A stretch of 13,903 nt of DNA from CAIKZY01 sp044345075. GTDB lineage: Bacteria > Actinomycetota > Actinomycetes > S36-B12. Made by a program: the position numbers and the translations under genes. Below, in pieces: positions 1 through 6,969 of the stretch. Below the pieces are notes generated by a model. That model ran no database searches. It worked only from the letters and a program-made list of their open reading frames with translations, and was not told the DNA's origin. The stretch spans positions 1-13,903 of the forward strand of contig JBIJBU010000038.1 of NCBI GenBank assembly GCA_044345075.1, given 5' to 3'. Within the stretch, counting starts at the first letter, position 1; the number at the start of each line of letters is the position of its first letter.

Positions 1-47
1 CTCTTGTCCCCAAGGTGATTACTCATCCACATCTGGACACGGCGGTC

Positions 48-77
48 TTGAAACCGTAGTGTTTGCAAATGTAAACA
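48..77 (+). promoter_or_regulatory. Promoter of toxin-antitoxin operon, with imperfect inverted repeat
   Basis: A -35-like TTGAAA (48-53) and a -10-like TAAACA (72-77) are separated by 18 bases. The -10 is followed after six bases (78-83) by the ATG at 84, so transcription could begin on the start codon itself, giving a leaderless mRNA. TGTTT (60-64) and AAACA (73-77) form an inverted repeat across an 8-base centre, overlapping the -10. That is where an autorepressing antitoxin complex would be expected to bind. The hexamers are read directly; leaderless initiation and operator function are inferred. Confidence 0.5.
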
Positions 78-83
78 TCCCGG

Positions 84-368
84 ATGGAGAGTTCCGTTGA
101 TTGGTCTCACTGTGAGATGCACCTTTGGGTGCGACACCGCGTCCTCGTGGAGTGGGCGAAGGAAGCGGTCGCGGATACGGCCGCTTTGGTTGTTGATCCA
201 GATCCCGCCAGCCGAAGCGGCCGAGGTATGCGAATCGTCGGTTACTCGCCAAAAGCAGGTGCGATCCTCGTGGTGATTGTGGTGCGCACGACTGATGCGT
301 TGATTGCCGTCACAGCGTGGAAGGCCAATTCAACATTCGCGCGCAGATATCGGGAGGGAAAGCGATGA
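84..368 (+). CDS. BrnT-like toxin of a type II toxin-antitoxin pair (putative)
   Basis: This is a small protein of 94 residues. It has a basic amino end, then a helix-like stretch (WAKEAVADTAALVVDPDP, about 24-41), a strand pattern (MRIVGYSPKAGAILVVIVV, about 49-67) and a C-terminal ARRYRE motif. This order resembles BrnT ribonuclease toxins (RelE-like fold), with the terminal R-R-Y-R-E near the usual end of that family. The stop overlaps the start of the next gene as ATGA (365-368), implying translational coupling. Two starts are possible. ATG at 84 lies six bases after a -10-like hexamer. ATG at 117 (MHLWVRH) lacks a nearby Shine-Dalgarno. I prefer 84 because of the promoter spacing, although homologues may start at 117. 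The toxin role rests on pattern, gene size and the paired layout; no catalytic residue has been verified. Confidence 0.6.
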   Translation: MESSVDWSHCEMHLWVRHRVLVEWAKEAVADTAALVVDPDPASRSGRGMRIVGYSPKAGAILVVIVVRTTDALIAVTAWKANSTFARRYREGKR

Positions 369-694
369 GCAAGCCGAAGAAGCTTTCGAAGGAGGTACTC
401 GACGAAATCGAGTACTACCAAAAGAACTCCGAGACGCTGGCCGCTCAGCCCGCAGATGGCTTTCCAGAGATGAAGCCGTTCCATGAGACCACGACTTTGG
501 CGGTGCGAATGGTGAAGAGCGAGGCAGACGCAATCACTCGGCTTGCACGGGAGCGCGCTGTTCCCGTGTCTTCGCTGCTACGCACCTGGATTGTTGACGG
601 CTACATTCACGAAACCGGTGATTCAGTGTCGTCCACCATCGCCGACCTTGAGCAAGTCGTGCGTCGATTACGACGTGAACTCAAGCATGGGTGA
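365..694 (+). CDS. Ribbon-helix-helix-like antitoxin (putative, BrnA/CopG type)
   Basis: This 109-residue protein starts at ATG 365 inside an ATGA overlap with the upstream toxin-like gene. A strong Shine-Dalgarno GGGAGGG (352-358) lies six bases before the start, so it can also be translated independently, as antitoxins often are. The amino third (1-40) is polar and charged. Residues about 42-80 (TTTLAVRMVK, then EADAITRLARERAVPVSSLLRTWI) fit a strand-helix-helix DNA-binding pattern. The tail (about 90-108) looks amphipathic, suitable for toxin binding or dimerisation. Its stop TGA directly abuts the stop of the opposing tetR gene. Family assignment is by pattern only; the exact antitoxin subfamily is uncertain. 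Confidence 0.6.
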   Translation: MSKPKKLSKEVLDEIEYYQKNSETLAAQPADGFPEMKPFHETTTLAVRMVKSEADAITRLARERAVPVSSLLRTWIVDGYIHETGDSVSSTIADLEQVVRRLRRELKHG

Positions 695-1297
695 TCACGG
701 AGTGAAGGTGCGCTCGACCATGCGGTGAATGAGCTTCAGCCATTCCTGCTCGTCGACGGGCTCCGCGGTGACCTCGTCGATGAGCTTGCCGATCGTGTAG
801 GCCTGGATGAACACGGCCGTGGCCATTGGGTCAATGTCCGTGGTAACCCAGCCCTGGTTCTGGGCCTCGCGCACGAGATCGGCGAAGGCGAGGGTAAGTC
901 GCTGCTGCTCTACGCCCAGTGCTTCCTTGAAGCGAGGGGAGGAGCCGGCATGGCCGAGGGCGCGAGCGCGCTCGAAACGAATCGCGGTCATCTCGCGTGA
1001 ATGCGTGATCGCCGTGACCTTCTCCATGTCGGCGAAGAATTCCTCGCGGGTGGTCGCGGTGGCAACCGTGTTCGCGATGAGGGCGATCGAGTCGTCAACC
1101 ACGCGATGGAAGCGGTAGACCAGCGCTGCCTCGAGGAGGGAAGGGAAATCCTCGAAGTGGTGGTAGAGCGAGCCCTTGGAGATGCCCGACTTCTCCAGCA
1201 CCATCTCGACACCGACCTTCTCAGGATTCTCGGTATCCATGAGCTCGACGGTCGTCAGCAGGAGGCGCTCGCGCGTGGGATGCATGGGCTTCGGCAC
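695..1297 (-). CDS. TetR/AcrR family transcriptional repressor
   Basis: This 200-residue protein has the standard TetR layout. The amino-terminal helix-turn-helix ends in the family signature GISKGSLYHHFED (residues 38-50), followed by an all-helical ligand-binding and dimerisation region. Length is typical. The start is GTG at 1297; an in-frame ATG lies at 1285. GTG is preferred because a -10-like TAAAGT (minus strand, plus coordinates 1304-1309) lies exactly six bases upstream, which fits a leaderless mRNA. GAGGGA between them could instead serve the internal ATG at a spacing of 12. The gene is divergent from the CPBP protease at 1368, with a palindrome at 1301-1315 between them, so autoregulation and control of the protease are likely. 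The ligand is unknown. Confidence 0.93.
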   Translation of the reverse strand: MPKPMHPTRERLLLTTVELMDTENPEKVGVEMVLEKSGISKGSLYHHFEDFPSLLEAALVYRFHRVVDDSIALIANTVATATTREEFFADMEKVTAITHSREMTAIRFERARALGHAGSSPRFKEALGVEQQRLTLAFADLVREAQNQGWVTTDIDPMATAVFIQAYTIGKLIDEVTAEPVDEQEWLKLIHRMVERTFTP

Positions 1298-1300
1298 TCC

Positions 1301-1315
1301 CTCACTTTATGTGAG
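1301..1315. promoter_or_regulatory. Palindromic TetR operator candidate over the tetR -10 region
   Basis: CTCACTTTATGTGAG is a perfect 5-bp inverted repeat (CTCAC/GTGAG) around a 5-base AT-rich centre. On the minus strand it contains TAAAGT, the -10-like hexamer six bases before the tetR GTG start. Binding here would block tetR transcription. It lies 19 bases upstream of the proposed -35 of the divergent CPBP gene, so it could affect that promoter as well. The repeat is seen directly; the identity of the binding protein is inferred from adjacency. Confidence 0.6.
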
Positions 1316-1333
1316 AGAAGCGGACACAGCCCG

Positions 1334-1361
1334 TTGGCGCGAGCGAATCAAGCGATAGCGT
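1334..1361 (+). promoter_or_regulatory. Promoter of CPBP protease gene (candidate, leaderless)
   Basis: TTGGCG (1334-1339) and TAGCGT (1356-1361) are spaced by 16 bases. The -10 hexamer is followed after six bases by the GTG start at 1368, matching the leaderless spacing seen at several other starts in this window. No Shine-Dalgarno is visible before the GTG. Confidence 0.45.
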
Positions 1362-1367
1362 CGGAAT

Positions 1368-2123
1368 GTGAAGTCCACGACTCCCGCTGACTACCCGGGT
1401 TGCCCGATCACCGTGGCGATCGCGGAGGAGTCCGGGGTTCAGCTTCGCTCGCCGCGCTGGAGCCTGTGGGACTCCTGGCTGATGCTCGCAGGGGCAGTGA
1501 TTCTTGCGGCGATCGCCACGGTCACCTTGCACCTGACCAATGCCCCGATGGCCGTGACGATCATTCTCGGCATGCTCGCTCCGTGGGTGATGCTCGCCGG
1601 CTGGCCGGTATTCGCGACTCGCCTGAGGGGCAATGGCCCTGTCATCGATCTGGGTCTTCGAATCACCTGGCGCGATGTCGGCATCGGTGTGGTCGGTGGA
1701 GTCGTATCGCTGGCAGTGGCCACGGTGCTGGCCGGACTGTCGACACTGATCTTCGGCGACTTCACCTCATCAGCGGGAGATGTAGCAGCCGAGCTCACCG
1801 AAACTACGGGTCGCCCGGTTGTCGTCCTCTTCGCCTTCATGCTGGTGTTCGGGGCTCCTGTGGTGGAGGAGATTGCCTTTCGCGGGCTGGTCTTCGCCGG
1901 GCTGCGCAAGCACGGATTCAGGCCGGTCGTCACGATTGTGCTCTCGGCCCTGATCTTCGCCCTCTTTCATCTCGAGCCAAGTCGAATCCTGGTACTTGCA
2001 GGAGTCGGGCTGGTGCTGGGCTTCCTGCGCTGGCGAACCGGCTCCCTAGGGGCCGCCATCGTGGCTCACGGCGTCAATAACCTCCCTGCTGCGGTACTTG
2101 TCGCAGCGGGGCTCGCGGGATGA
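1368..2123 (+). CDS. CPBP (CAAX/Abi-type) intramembrane metalloprotease
   Basis: This multi-pass membrane protein of 251 residues carries the three CPBP motifs in order: EEIAFRG (167-173), FALFH (197-201) and HGVNN (234-238). The glutamate pair, arginine and histidines are the expected catalytic and metal-binding residues of this glutamic-type intramembrane protease family. Hydrophobic segments lie at about 37-57, 61-83, 104-129, 150-166, 184-200, 206-222 and 228-249. The start is GTG at 1368. The gene ends 12 bases before mtrA on the same strand, so it probably shares a transcript with mtrAB-lpqB. It is divergent from a TetR gene with a palindromic operator, suggesting regulated expression. 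The substrate is unknown; bacterial members include bacteriocin-immunity and membrane-protein-processing proteases. Confidence 0.9.
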   Translation: MKSTTPADYPGCPITVAIAEESGVQLRSPRWSLWDSWLMLAGAVILAAIATVTLHLTNAPMAVTIILGMLAPWVMLAGWPVFATRLRGNGPVIDLGLRITWRDVGIGVVGGVVSLAVATVLAGLSTLIFGDFTSSAGDVAAELTETTGRPVVVLFAFMLVFGAPVVEEIAFRGLVFAGLRKHGFRPVVTIVLSALIFALFHLEPSRILVLAGVGLVLGFLRWRTGSLGAAIVAHGVNNLPAAVLVAAGLAG

Positions 2124-2135
2124 CACCATAGGAGC

Positions 2136-2828
2136 ATGAGCGGATCAGGTCGGGGGAGAGTTCTCGTCGTTGACGATGACGCAGCTCTGTCCGAGATGCT
2201 CGGCATCGTTCTGCGCGGCGAGGGCTTCGAGCCTGTCTTCTGCGCCGACGGTGCCCAGGCTGTTCAGGCCTTCCGAGACTCGCGCCCCGACATCGTCCTC
2301 CTGGATCTCATGCTCCCTGGCATGGACGGCATCGACATCTGCCGCGCTATTCGCCAAGACTCCGGCGTGCCCATTGTCATGCTCACGGCCCGCGGCGACA
2401 CTGTTGATGTCGTGGTGGGTCTCGAGGCCGGGGCCGACGATTACATCGTCAAGCCGTTCAAGCCCAAGGAGCTCGTCGCTCGCATTCGGGCACGAGTGCG
2501 TCGCCACGAAGATTCCTCGACCGCGAATCTGGCTATTGGTGATCTGATCATCGACGTCAACGCGCACACCGTTACCCGCGCGGGGCTGCCTCTCGCGCTC
2601 ACTCCGCTGGAGTTCGACCTACTCGTCTGTCTCGCCAAGAAGCCCGGTCAGGTGTTCACGCGCGAGGTATTACTCCAGGAGGTCTGGGGTTATCGGCATG
2701 CCGCCGATACGCGCCTGGTCAATGTTCACGTGCAGCGTCTTCGCGCCAAGATCGAGGATGACCCCGATCAGCCTGAGGTCGTGCTGACCGTACGAGGCGT
2801 CGGCTACAAGGCCGGCCCGGCGGTCTAG
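2136..2828 (+). CDS. mtrA: MtrA response regulator (OmpR/PhoB family)
   Basis: This is a 230-residue two-domain response regulator. The receiver domain (about 8-120) has the acidic cluster VVDDD (11-15), phosphoacceptor D57 in LLDLMLPG, T84 and K106 in IVKPF. The winged-helix output domain (about 130-228) contains LTPLEFDLL and the recognition helix region RLVNVHVQRLRAKIE. MtrA is the essential actinobacterial regulator of cell-wall hydrolases and the division and replication cycle. Identification rests on very strong family similarity plus the mtrB-lpqB context. AGGAG (2130-2134) lies only one base before the ATG, too close for an ordinary ribosome site; CACCAT six bases upstream could act as a weak -10 for leaderless expression. 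Read-through from the CPBP gene, ending 12 bases upstream, is likely. Confidence 0.97.
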   Translation: MSGSGRGRVLVVDDDAALSEMLGIVLRGEGFEPVFCADGAQAVQAFRDSRPDIVLLDLMLPGMDGIDICRAIRQDSGVPIVMLTARGDTVDVVVGLEAGADDYIVKPFKPKELVARIRARVRRHEDSSTANLAIGDLIIDVNAHTVTRAGLPLALTPLEFDLLVCLAKKPGQVFTREVLLQEVWGYRHAADTRLVNVHVQRLRAKIEDDPDQPEVVLTVRGVGYKAGPAV

Positions 2829-2835
2829 CCGGCCC

Positions 2836-4506
2836 ATGCGTTTCTTCGACCTGCTCCTGGCGGGGCCCCGCTGGATTCACCGGGTCTGGACAGGCTCACT
2901 CCTCGTTCGCATCACGACCACCACCCTCGTGCTGTCGATGCTGGCGATGGGCGTGCTGGGCTTCTCCCTTCTCTCTCGCGTGACCACGGGCTTGCTCAAT
3001 GCGAAGGAATCCGTGTCAGTCGCCGAGGCCAGCGCAGGTCTGGCCGATGCGCAGCGCTTACTCGATGCAGCTTCCACAGGTGCTGCGGCGCCTACTCCTG
3101 CACGGCTCGTCGACACGGTCGTGACGGCACTTGCCTCTCGAGCGGGAGCTCCGGGCAACTACGAAGTCCTGCTGCTGTCCTCTAGCCCCGGCGTCAGCGC
3201 ACCGGAACGCGGCACGAATCTCGTCTCCGTCGCCTCGGTCCCGCTCGATCTCCGAGTGGCAGTGACCCAGACTCAGCGAGAGTCGTGGACATACACCTCG
3301 ATCGACTATCTCGATGGGCGTGCTGAGCCAGGTCTCGTGGTGGGCGCACCGATCACGATCTCCGGGGTAGGACCCTACGAGCTGTACTACCTGTTTCCGC
3401 TCGACCAGGAGCAGCAGACCCTTGATCTCGTCAGGGGTGCGGTGCTCGGTACCGGCCTGCTGCTCGTTGGCCTACTGGCGTTCGTTGCCTGGCTGGTGAC
3501 GCGACAGGTCGTGAACCCGGTGCGTGCGGCCGCGGCTACCGCCCGCCGATTCTCCGAGGGTGTTTTCAGTGAGCGTATGCAGGTCAAGGGCGCCGACGAC
3601 CTCGCTCAGCTCGCCGCATCGTTTAACGAGATGGCCGCAAGCATCGGCGAGCAGATCAGCCAGCTCGAAAACCTTTCTCGCGTGCAGCAGCGCTTCGTCT
3701 CTGACGTCTCACATGAGTTGCGCACTCCGTTGACGACAATTCGCATGGCATCAGACCTCATGTTTGAGGAGCGCAGCGCATTTGATCCGCCGACCGCGCG
3801 TGCCGCTGAGCTCCTGCAGACCCAAATCGACCGCTTCGAACTGCTTCTCAGTGATCTGCTCGAGATCTCGCGATTCGATGCGGGTGCTGCGCAGCTTGAG
3901 CTGGACTCCGTCGACTTCCGCGGCGTCGTGCGCCGAGTCGTCGAAGCATCGATTCCGCTGGCCGACAAGCTCGGCACGTCAGTGCGAATGTTCGGCGGTA
4001 CCCATGACTACCGCATCGAGGCCGACGCCCGTCGAATTGAGCGCATCCTTCGCAATCTCCTCGACAACGCGATTGAGCACAGTGATCGCAAGGGTGTCGA
4101 CGTCGTCATCGACGTGAATGAGAATGCGGTCGCCGTGACAGTTCGTGATTACGGCGTCGGACTTCGTCCGGGCGAAGCCGCACTGGTCTTCAACCGTTTC
4201 TGGCGTGCCGATCCGGCACGTGCCCGCACCACGGGCGGCACAGGCCTTGGTCTGTCGATCGCCTTCGAGGACGCTCGTTTGCATCGTGGCTGGCTCGAAG
4301 CCTGGGGTGAGCCCGGCCAGGGTGCTTGTTTCCGTTTGACCTTGCCGCGCTCCGGACGCGTCTCAATCATCGAGTCACCGCTGCCACTCGATCCGGAGGA
4401 GACCGAGGTTCACGTGAGCGAGGATTCGAGCAAGACCCGTCTCGTGGGTCGAGACGTTGACCCGTCCGAACGTGGCTACATCATCAACAGTGCGAGGAAG
4501 TCATGA
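2836..4506 (+). CDS. mtrB: MtrB sensor histidine kinase
   Basis: This is a membrane kinase of 556 residues. Order of parts: transmembrane helix about 24-48; extracytoplasmic sensor region about 50-198; second transmembrane helix about 201-223; HAMP linker about 224-275; HisKA helix with phosphoacceptor H293 in VSHELRTPL; HATPase with N box (NLLDNAIEH, 407-415), G1 (DYGVGL, 438-443) and G2 (GGTGLGLSI, 467-475). A polar tail of about 55 residues follows the ATPase domain. It phosphorylates MtrA. It starts seven bases after the mtrA stop and ends in an ATGA overlap with lpqB, so the three genes form one operon. I see nothing unusual in length or key residues. Confidence 0.97.
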   Translation: MRFFDLLLAGPRWIHRVWTGSLLVRITTTTLVLSMLAMGVLGFSLLSRVTTGLLNAKESVSVAEASAGLADAQRLLDAASTGAAAPTPARLVDTVVTALASRAGAPGNYEVLLLSSSPGVSAPERGTNLVSVASVPLDLRVAVTQTQRESWTYTSIDYLDGRAEPGLVVGAPITISGVGPYELYYLFPLDQEQQTLDLVRGAVLGTGLLLVGLLAFVAWLVTRQVVNPVRAAAATARRFSEGVFSERMQVKGADDLAQLAASFNEMAASIGEQISQLENLSRVQQRFVSDVSHELRTPLTTIRMASDLMFEERSAFDPPTARAAELLQTQIDRFELLLSDLLEISRFDAGAAQLELDSVDFRGVVRRVVEASIPLADKLGTSVRMFGGTHDYRIEADARRIERILRNLLDNAIEHSDRKGVDVVIDVNENAVAVTVRDYGVGLRPGEAALVFNRFWRADPARARTTGGTGLGLSIAFEDARLHRGWLEAWGEPGQGACFRLTLPRSGRVSIIESPLPLDPEETEVHVSEDSSKTRLVGRDVDPSERGYIINSARKS

Positions 4507-6224
4507 GACGGAGCCTGACCGTTGCGCTCGCGACCGGATGCGCCCTGCTGCTTGCCGGTTGCGGGAATCTTCCGACATCCCTCACCGCGCAGGTTCCGAC
4601 CTCCGGCCCCATTCAGCAGGGTGAGAAAGTCTCAGGCGGAACCAATGACCAGTTCATTCGCGTGATCGCTCGTCCGCCTTCAGCGGGCATGACCCCGTCG
4701 CAGCTCATTCAGGGCTTTCTCGATGCATCTGCCTCGTTCGAGGGCGACCACTTTGTCGCGCGCCAGTACCTGACCAAGCAGGCCAGCGACACGTGGGATC
4801 CCTCCTCGATCGTGCGCGTGTTTGAGGGCAGCGGAACCCTGACCGAGACCGGACGCCTCGTGACCTTCTCGGCCTCGCAGGCCGCCACAGTCAGCGCAAA
4901 CGGCACTTATCGGGTCGCTGAGGCAGGCGCGACCTTGCTCGCGGGCTACGACTTGCTCGAAGTTGATGGCGAGTGGCGCATCAGCGGACTGCCCTCTGGT
5001 CTGGTGCTGTCACAGCCCGATGCGGAGCGCACCTTCCGTTCGCTCTCGATCTACTTCTTCAATCCTTCCTTCACGCAGTTGGTGCCGGATCCTCGCTTGA
5101 TACCGGTTTATGGTCCGGCGCAGGCCACGACCTTGACGCGGTACTTGCTCGCGGGTCCGAGCGAGTGGCTACAACCTGCAGTGCGCACCGGTTTTCCTGA
5201 CGGGGTGAGGCTGAACATCGAGTCAGTGCCGGTGGTCAATGGCGTGGCCCAGGTTGATCTGGGTCGCAGTGCGCGGCTTGCTAGTGATGAAGCCCGCGTC
5301 TCACTCTCGGAGCAGTTGGTATGGACCTTGGCTCAGTTGTCCGATGTCGAGTCAGTGAATATCACCGCGGCGGGGGATCCGTTCCTCGTTCCCGGTGTCT
5401 CCTCGCCCCAGCCGCGTGATGCGTGGCCCGAGGTGAACCCTGATGCACTGCCGAGTGGTTCGACCGGTTTTGTTGCTCAAACAGGTGGCGTTGTGGCGTT
5501 GACGGATGAGGGCACCACGCCGGTAACCGGCCCCGCCGGCACGACCGACTTCCTGGATATCGCCGTATCGGGTGACAGCACGGCTTTGGCCGGAATCGAC
5601 ACGAGGGGGAACCTCATTCGCATGTCGATGACGTCGCGGGCCGCGAAGCAGCGCATCGATCTCGGCGGTGCAGCGAGTTCGCCGGCGTTTGGTCCAAGCG
5701 GTTCGCTCTGGGCTATCGCCGCCGGCAAGGGGCTGATGTCGGTGGACGAACGCGGCGTCGTCACGCCGATCACGGTGACCGGGCTTCCGAGGAAGTCATT
5801 CGTGTTGGCTGCCATTCCCTCGCGCGATGGCACCCGAGCCGCACTGATCGTGCGCACCGGCGCGCGCACGCGACTGTTGCTTGCTCGCATCACCAGCGGT
5901 GGGCCGACATCGGGCGCTGAACTGACTATCTCTGAGCCGATCCGCGTGGAGAACCAGCTCACTGAGGTCGTTGACGTCGCCTGGGCGGATTCAGATGAGT
6001 TGCTCGTGCTCGGAAACACGGGCGGCTCCGAGTTGTTGGCCTACAACGTCAGCCTGGCTGATGGCTCGATTGACAGTGAGGGCGGAGTGCTCGGTGCTGT
6101 CAGCGTTGCAGCGGCACCTGGCAAGCCCAACCTGGTGGGCAGTTCTGAGGGCAAGATCTACGACGTTCTCGGCGGCGCCTGGCTACCGCTTACCAGCGGA
6201 GTTTCGCCGACCTATCCTGGTTAG
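4503..6224 (+). CDS. lpqB: LpqB lipoprotein, MtrB partner
   Basis: This 573-residue exported lipoprotein has a signal peptide (1-19) and lipobox LAGC with lipidated C20. Residues about 205-295 form a GerMN-like domain (TRYLLAGPSEWLQPAVRTG followed by a strand-rich stretch ending GDPFLVPG). The remaining half is beta-rich and fits the LpqB C-terminal beta-propeller. In mycobacteria LpqB binds the extracellular part of MtrB and influences MtrA phosphorylation. The start overlaps the mtrB stop as ATGA (4503-4506), so translation is coupled. The stop TAG shares TTAG (6221-6224) with the stop of the opposing comF gene, leaving no intergenic space. Confidence 0.95.
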   Translation: MRRSLTVALATGCALLLAGCGNLPTSLTAQVPTSGPIQQGEKVSGGTNDQFIRVIARPPSAGMTPSQLIQGFLDASASFEGDHFVARQYLTKQASDTWDPSSIVRVFEGSGTLTETGRLVTFSASQAATVSANGTYRVAEAGATLLAGYDLLEVDGEWRISGLPSGLVLSQPDAERTFRSLSIYFFNPSFTQLVPDPRLIPVYGPAQATTLTRYLLAGPSEWLQPAVRTGFPDGVRLNIESVPVVNGVAQVDLGRSARLASDEARVSLSEQLVWTLAQLSDVESVNITAAGDPFLVPGVSSPQPRDAWPEVNPDALPSGSTGFVAQTGGVVALTDEGTTPVTGPAGTTDFLDIAVSGDSTALAGIDTRGNLIRMSMTSRAAKQRIDLGGAASSPAFGPSGSLWAIAAGKGLMSVDERGVVTPITVTGLPRKSFVLAAIPSRDGTRAALIVRTGARTRLLLARITSGGPTSGAELTISEPIRVENQLTEVVDVAWADSDELLVLGNTGGSELLAYNVSLADGSIDSEGGVLGAVSVAAAPGKPNLVGSSEGKIYDVLGGAWLPLTSGVSPTYPG

Positions 6225-6892
6225 CGCTTCGCGATAAGCAGTGGGGTACTCGCCACCGCTGCCGCACCGAGAACGGCAAGGCCGCCTCTCTCGAGGGCGC
6301 GTCGAGCCTCGGTGATGGTGGTTCCTGTCGTGATGACGTCATCCACCACGATGAGATGTCCTCCGTGTTGCGGTCGTCGGCTTACGACGGCGAAAGAGGA
6401 TTCGATCGACTCTCGACGCGCTGCACGATCGAGTTTCTTCACCGAACCGCCCTCGCGGGCACGTGCCAGAAGTGATTCGCGTGCAGCCGCCTGCCCGATC
6501 GAGCGCAGGCAGCGCACCGTGGCGCCGACGATGTCGGCAAGTGGGTCTGTCCCGCGAACGGCGAGTGAATGCGCATGCGGGGGAATAGGCACGAGCGTCA
6601 CGGGCTCAGCGGTCAAAGAGGTCACGGCACGTGCGAGCAAGATTCCGAGCATCGGTGTGAGCGCGTGACAGCCGTGCTCCTTGTGCGCGATGATCACGCC
6701 CCGGCCGACGCCGAGATAGGGCGTGCTCGCGAGTGCGGTTGCTCCGTCAGGCAGGTCATGCTCGATCACCCCGCGGGTGAGATGGGCCCAGCAGATCTCG
6801 CAGAGAAGCGTGCCGGGGCTCTCGCAGCCCGCGCAGGTGCGAGCGAGTACCAAGTCGGCGAGATCAGTGTGCAGTGAGCGCCAGTCGAGCAT
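6221..6892 (-). CDS. comF: ComF family phosphoribosyltransferase-like protein
   Basis: This 223-residue protein has an amino-terminal four-cysteine zinc-binding cluster (C20-x2-C23, C31-x2-C34) and a C-terminal type I phosphoribosyltransferase domain with the PRPP loop VVDDVITTGTT (182-192). ComF proteins are required for DNA uptake in naturally competent bacteria; the role in actinobacteria is less clear. The gene is convergent with lpqB, sharing the four bases TTAG between their stop codons. The ATG at 6892 has no Shine-Dalgarno, but CAGACT (plus coordinates 6899-6904) lies six bases upstream, consistent with a leaderless start. Its position next to lpqB is standard for the class. Confidence 0.93.
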   Translation of the reverse strand: MLDWRSLHTDLADLVLARTCAGCESPGTLLCEICWAHLTRGVIEHDLPDGATALASTPYLGVGRGVIIAHKEHGCHALTPMLGILLARAVTSLTAEPVTLVPIPPHAHSLAVRGTDPLADIVGATVRCLRSIGQAAARESLLARAREGGSVKKLDRAARRESIESSFAVVSRRPQHGGHLIVVDDVITTGTTITEARRALERGGLAVLGAAAVASTPLLIAKR

Positions 6893-6898
6893 TGGTCG

Positions 6899-6904
6899 AG
6901 TCTG
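6899..6904 (-). promoter_or_regulatory. Candidate -10 element of comF
   Basis: On the minus strand CAGACT is followed by exactly six bases and then the comF ATG. The same CCAGACT heptamer, at the same distance from the start, occurs before the acetyltransferase-LuxR gene. No convincing -35 element is visible. Confidence 0.35.
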
Positions 6905-6969
6905 GAACGCGCAGAGTCAGGGCGGCCGAGCGTGCGTAGATCGGTGGATGAATGGGCGACCTGGGGATA

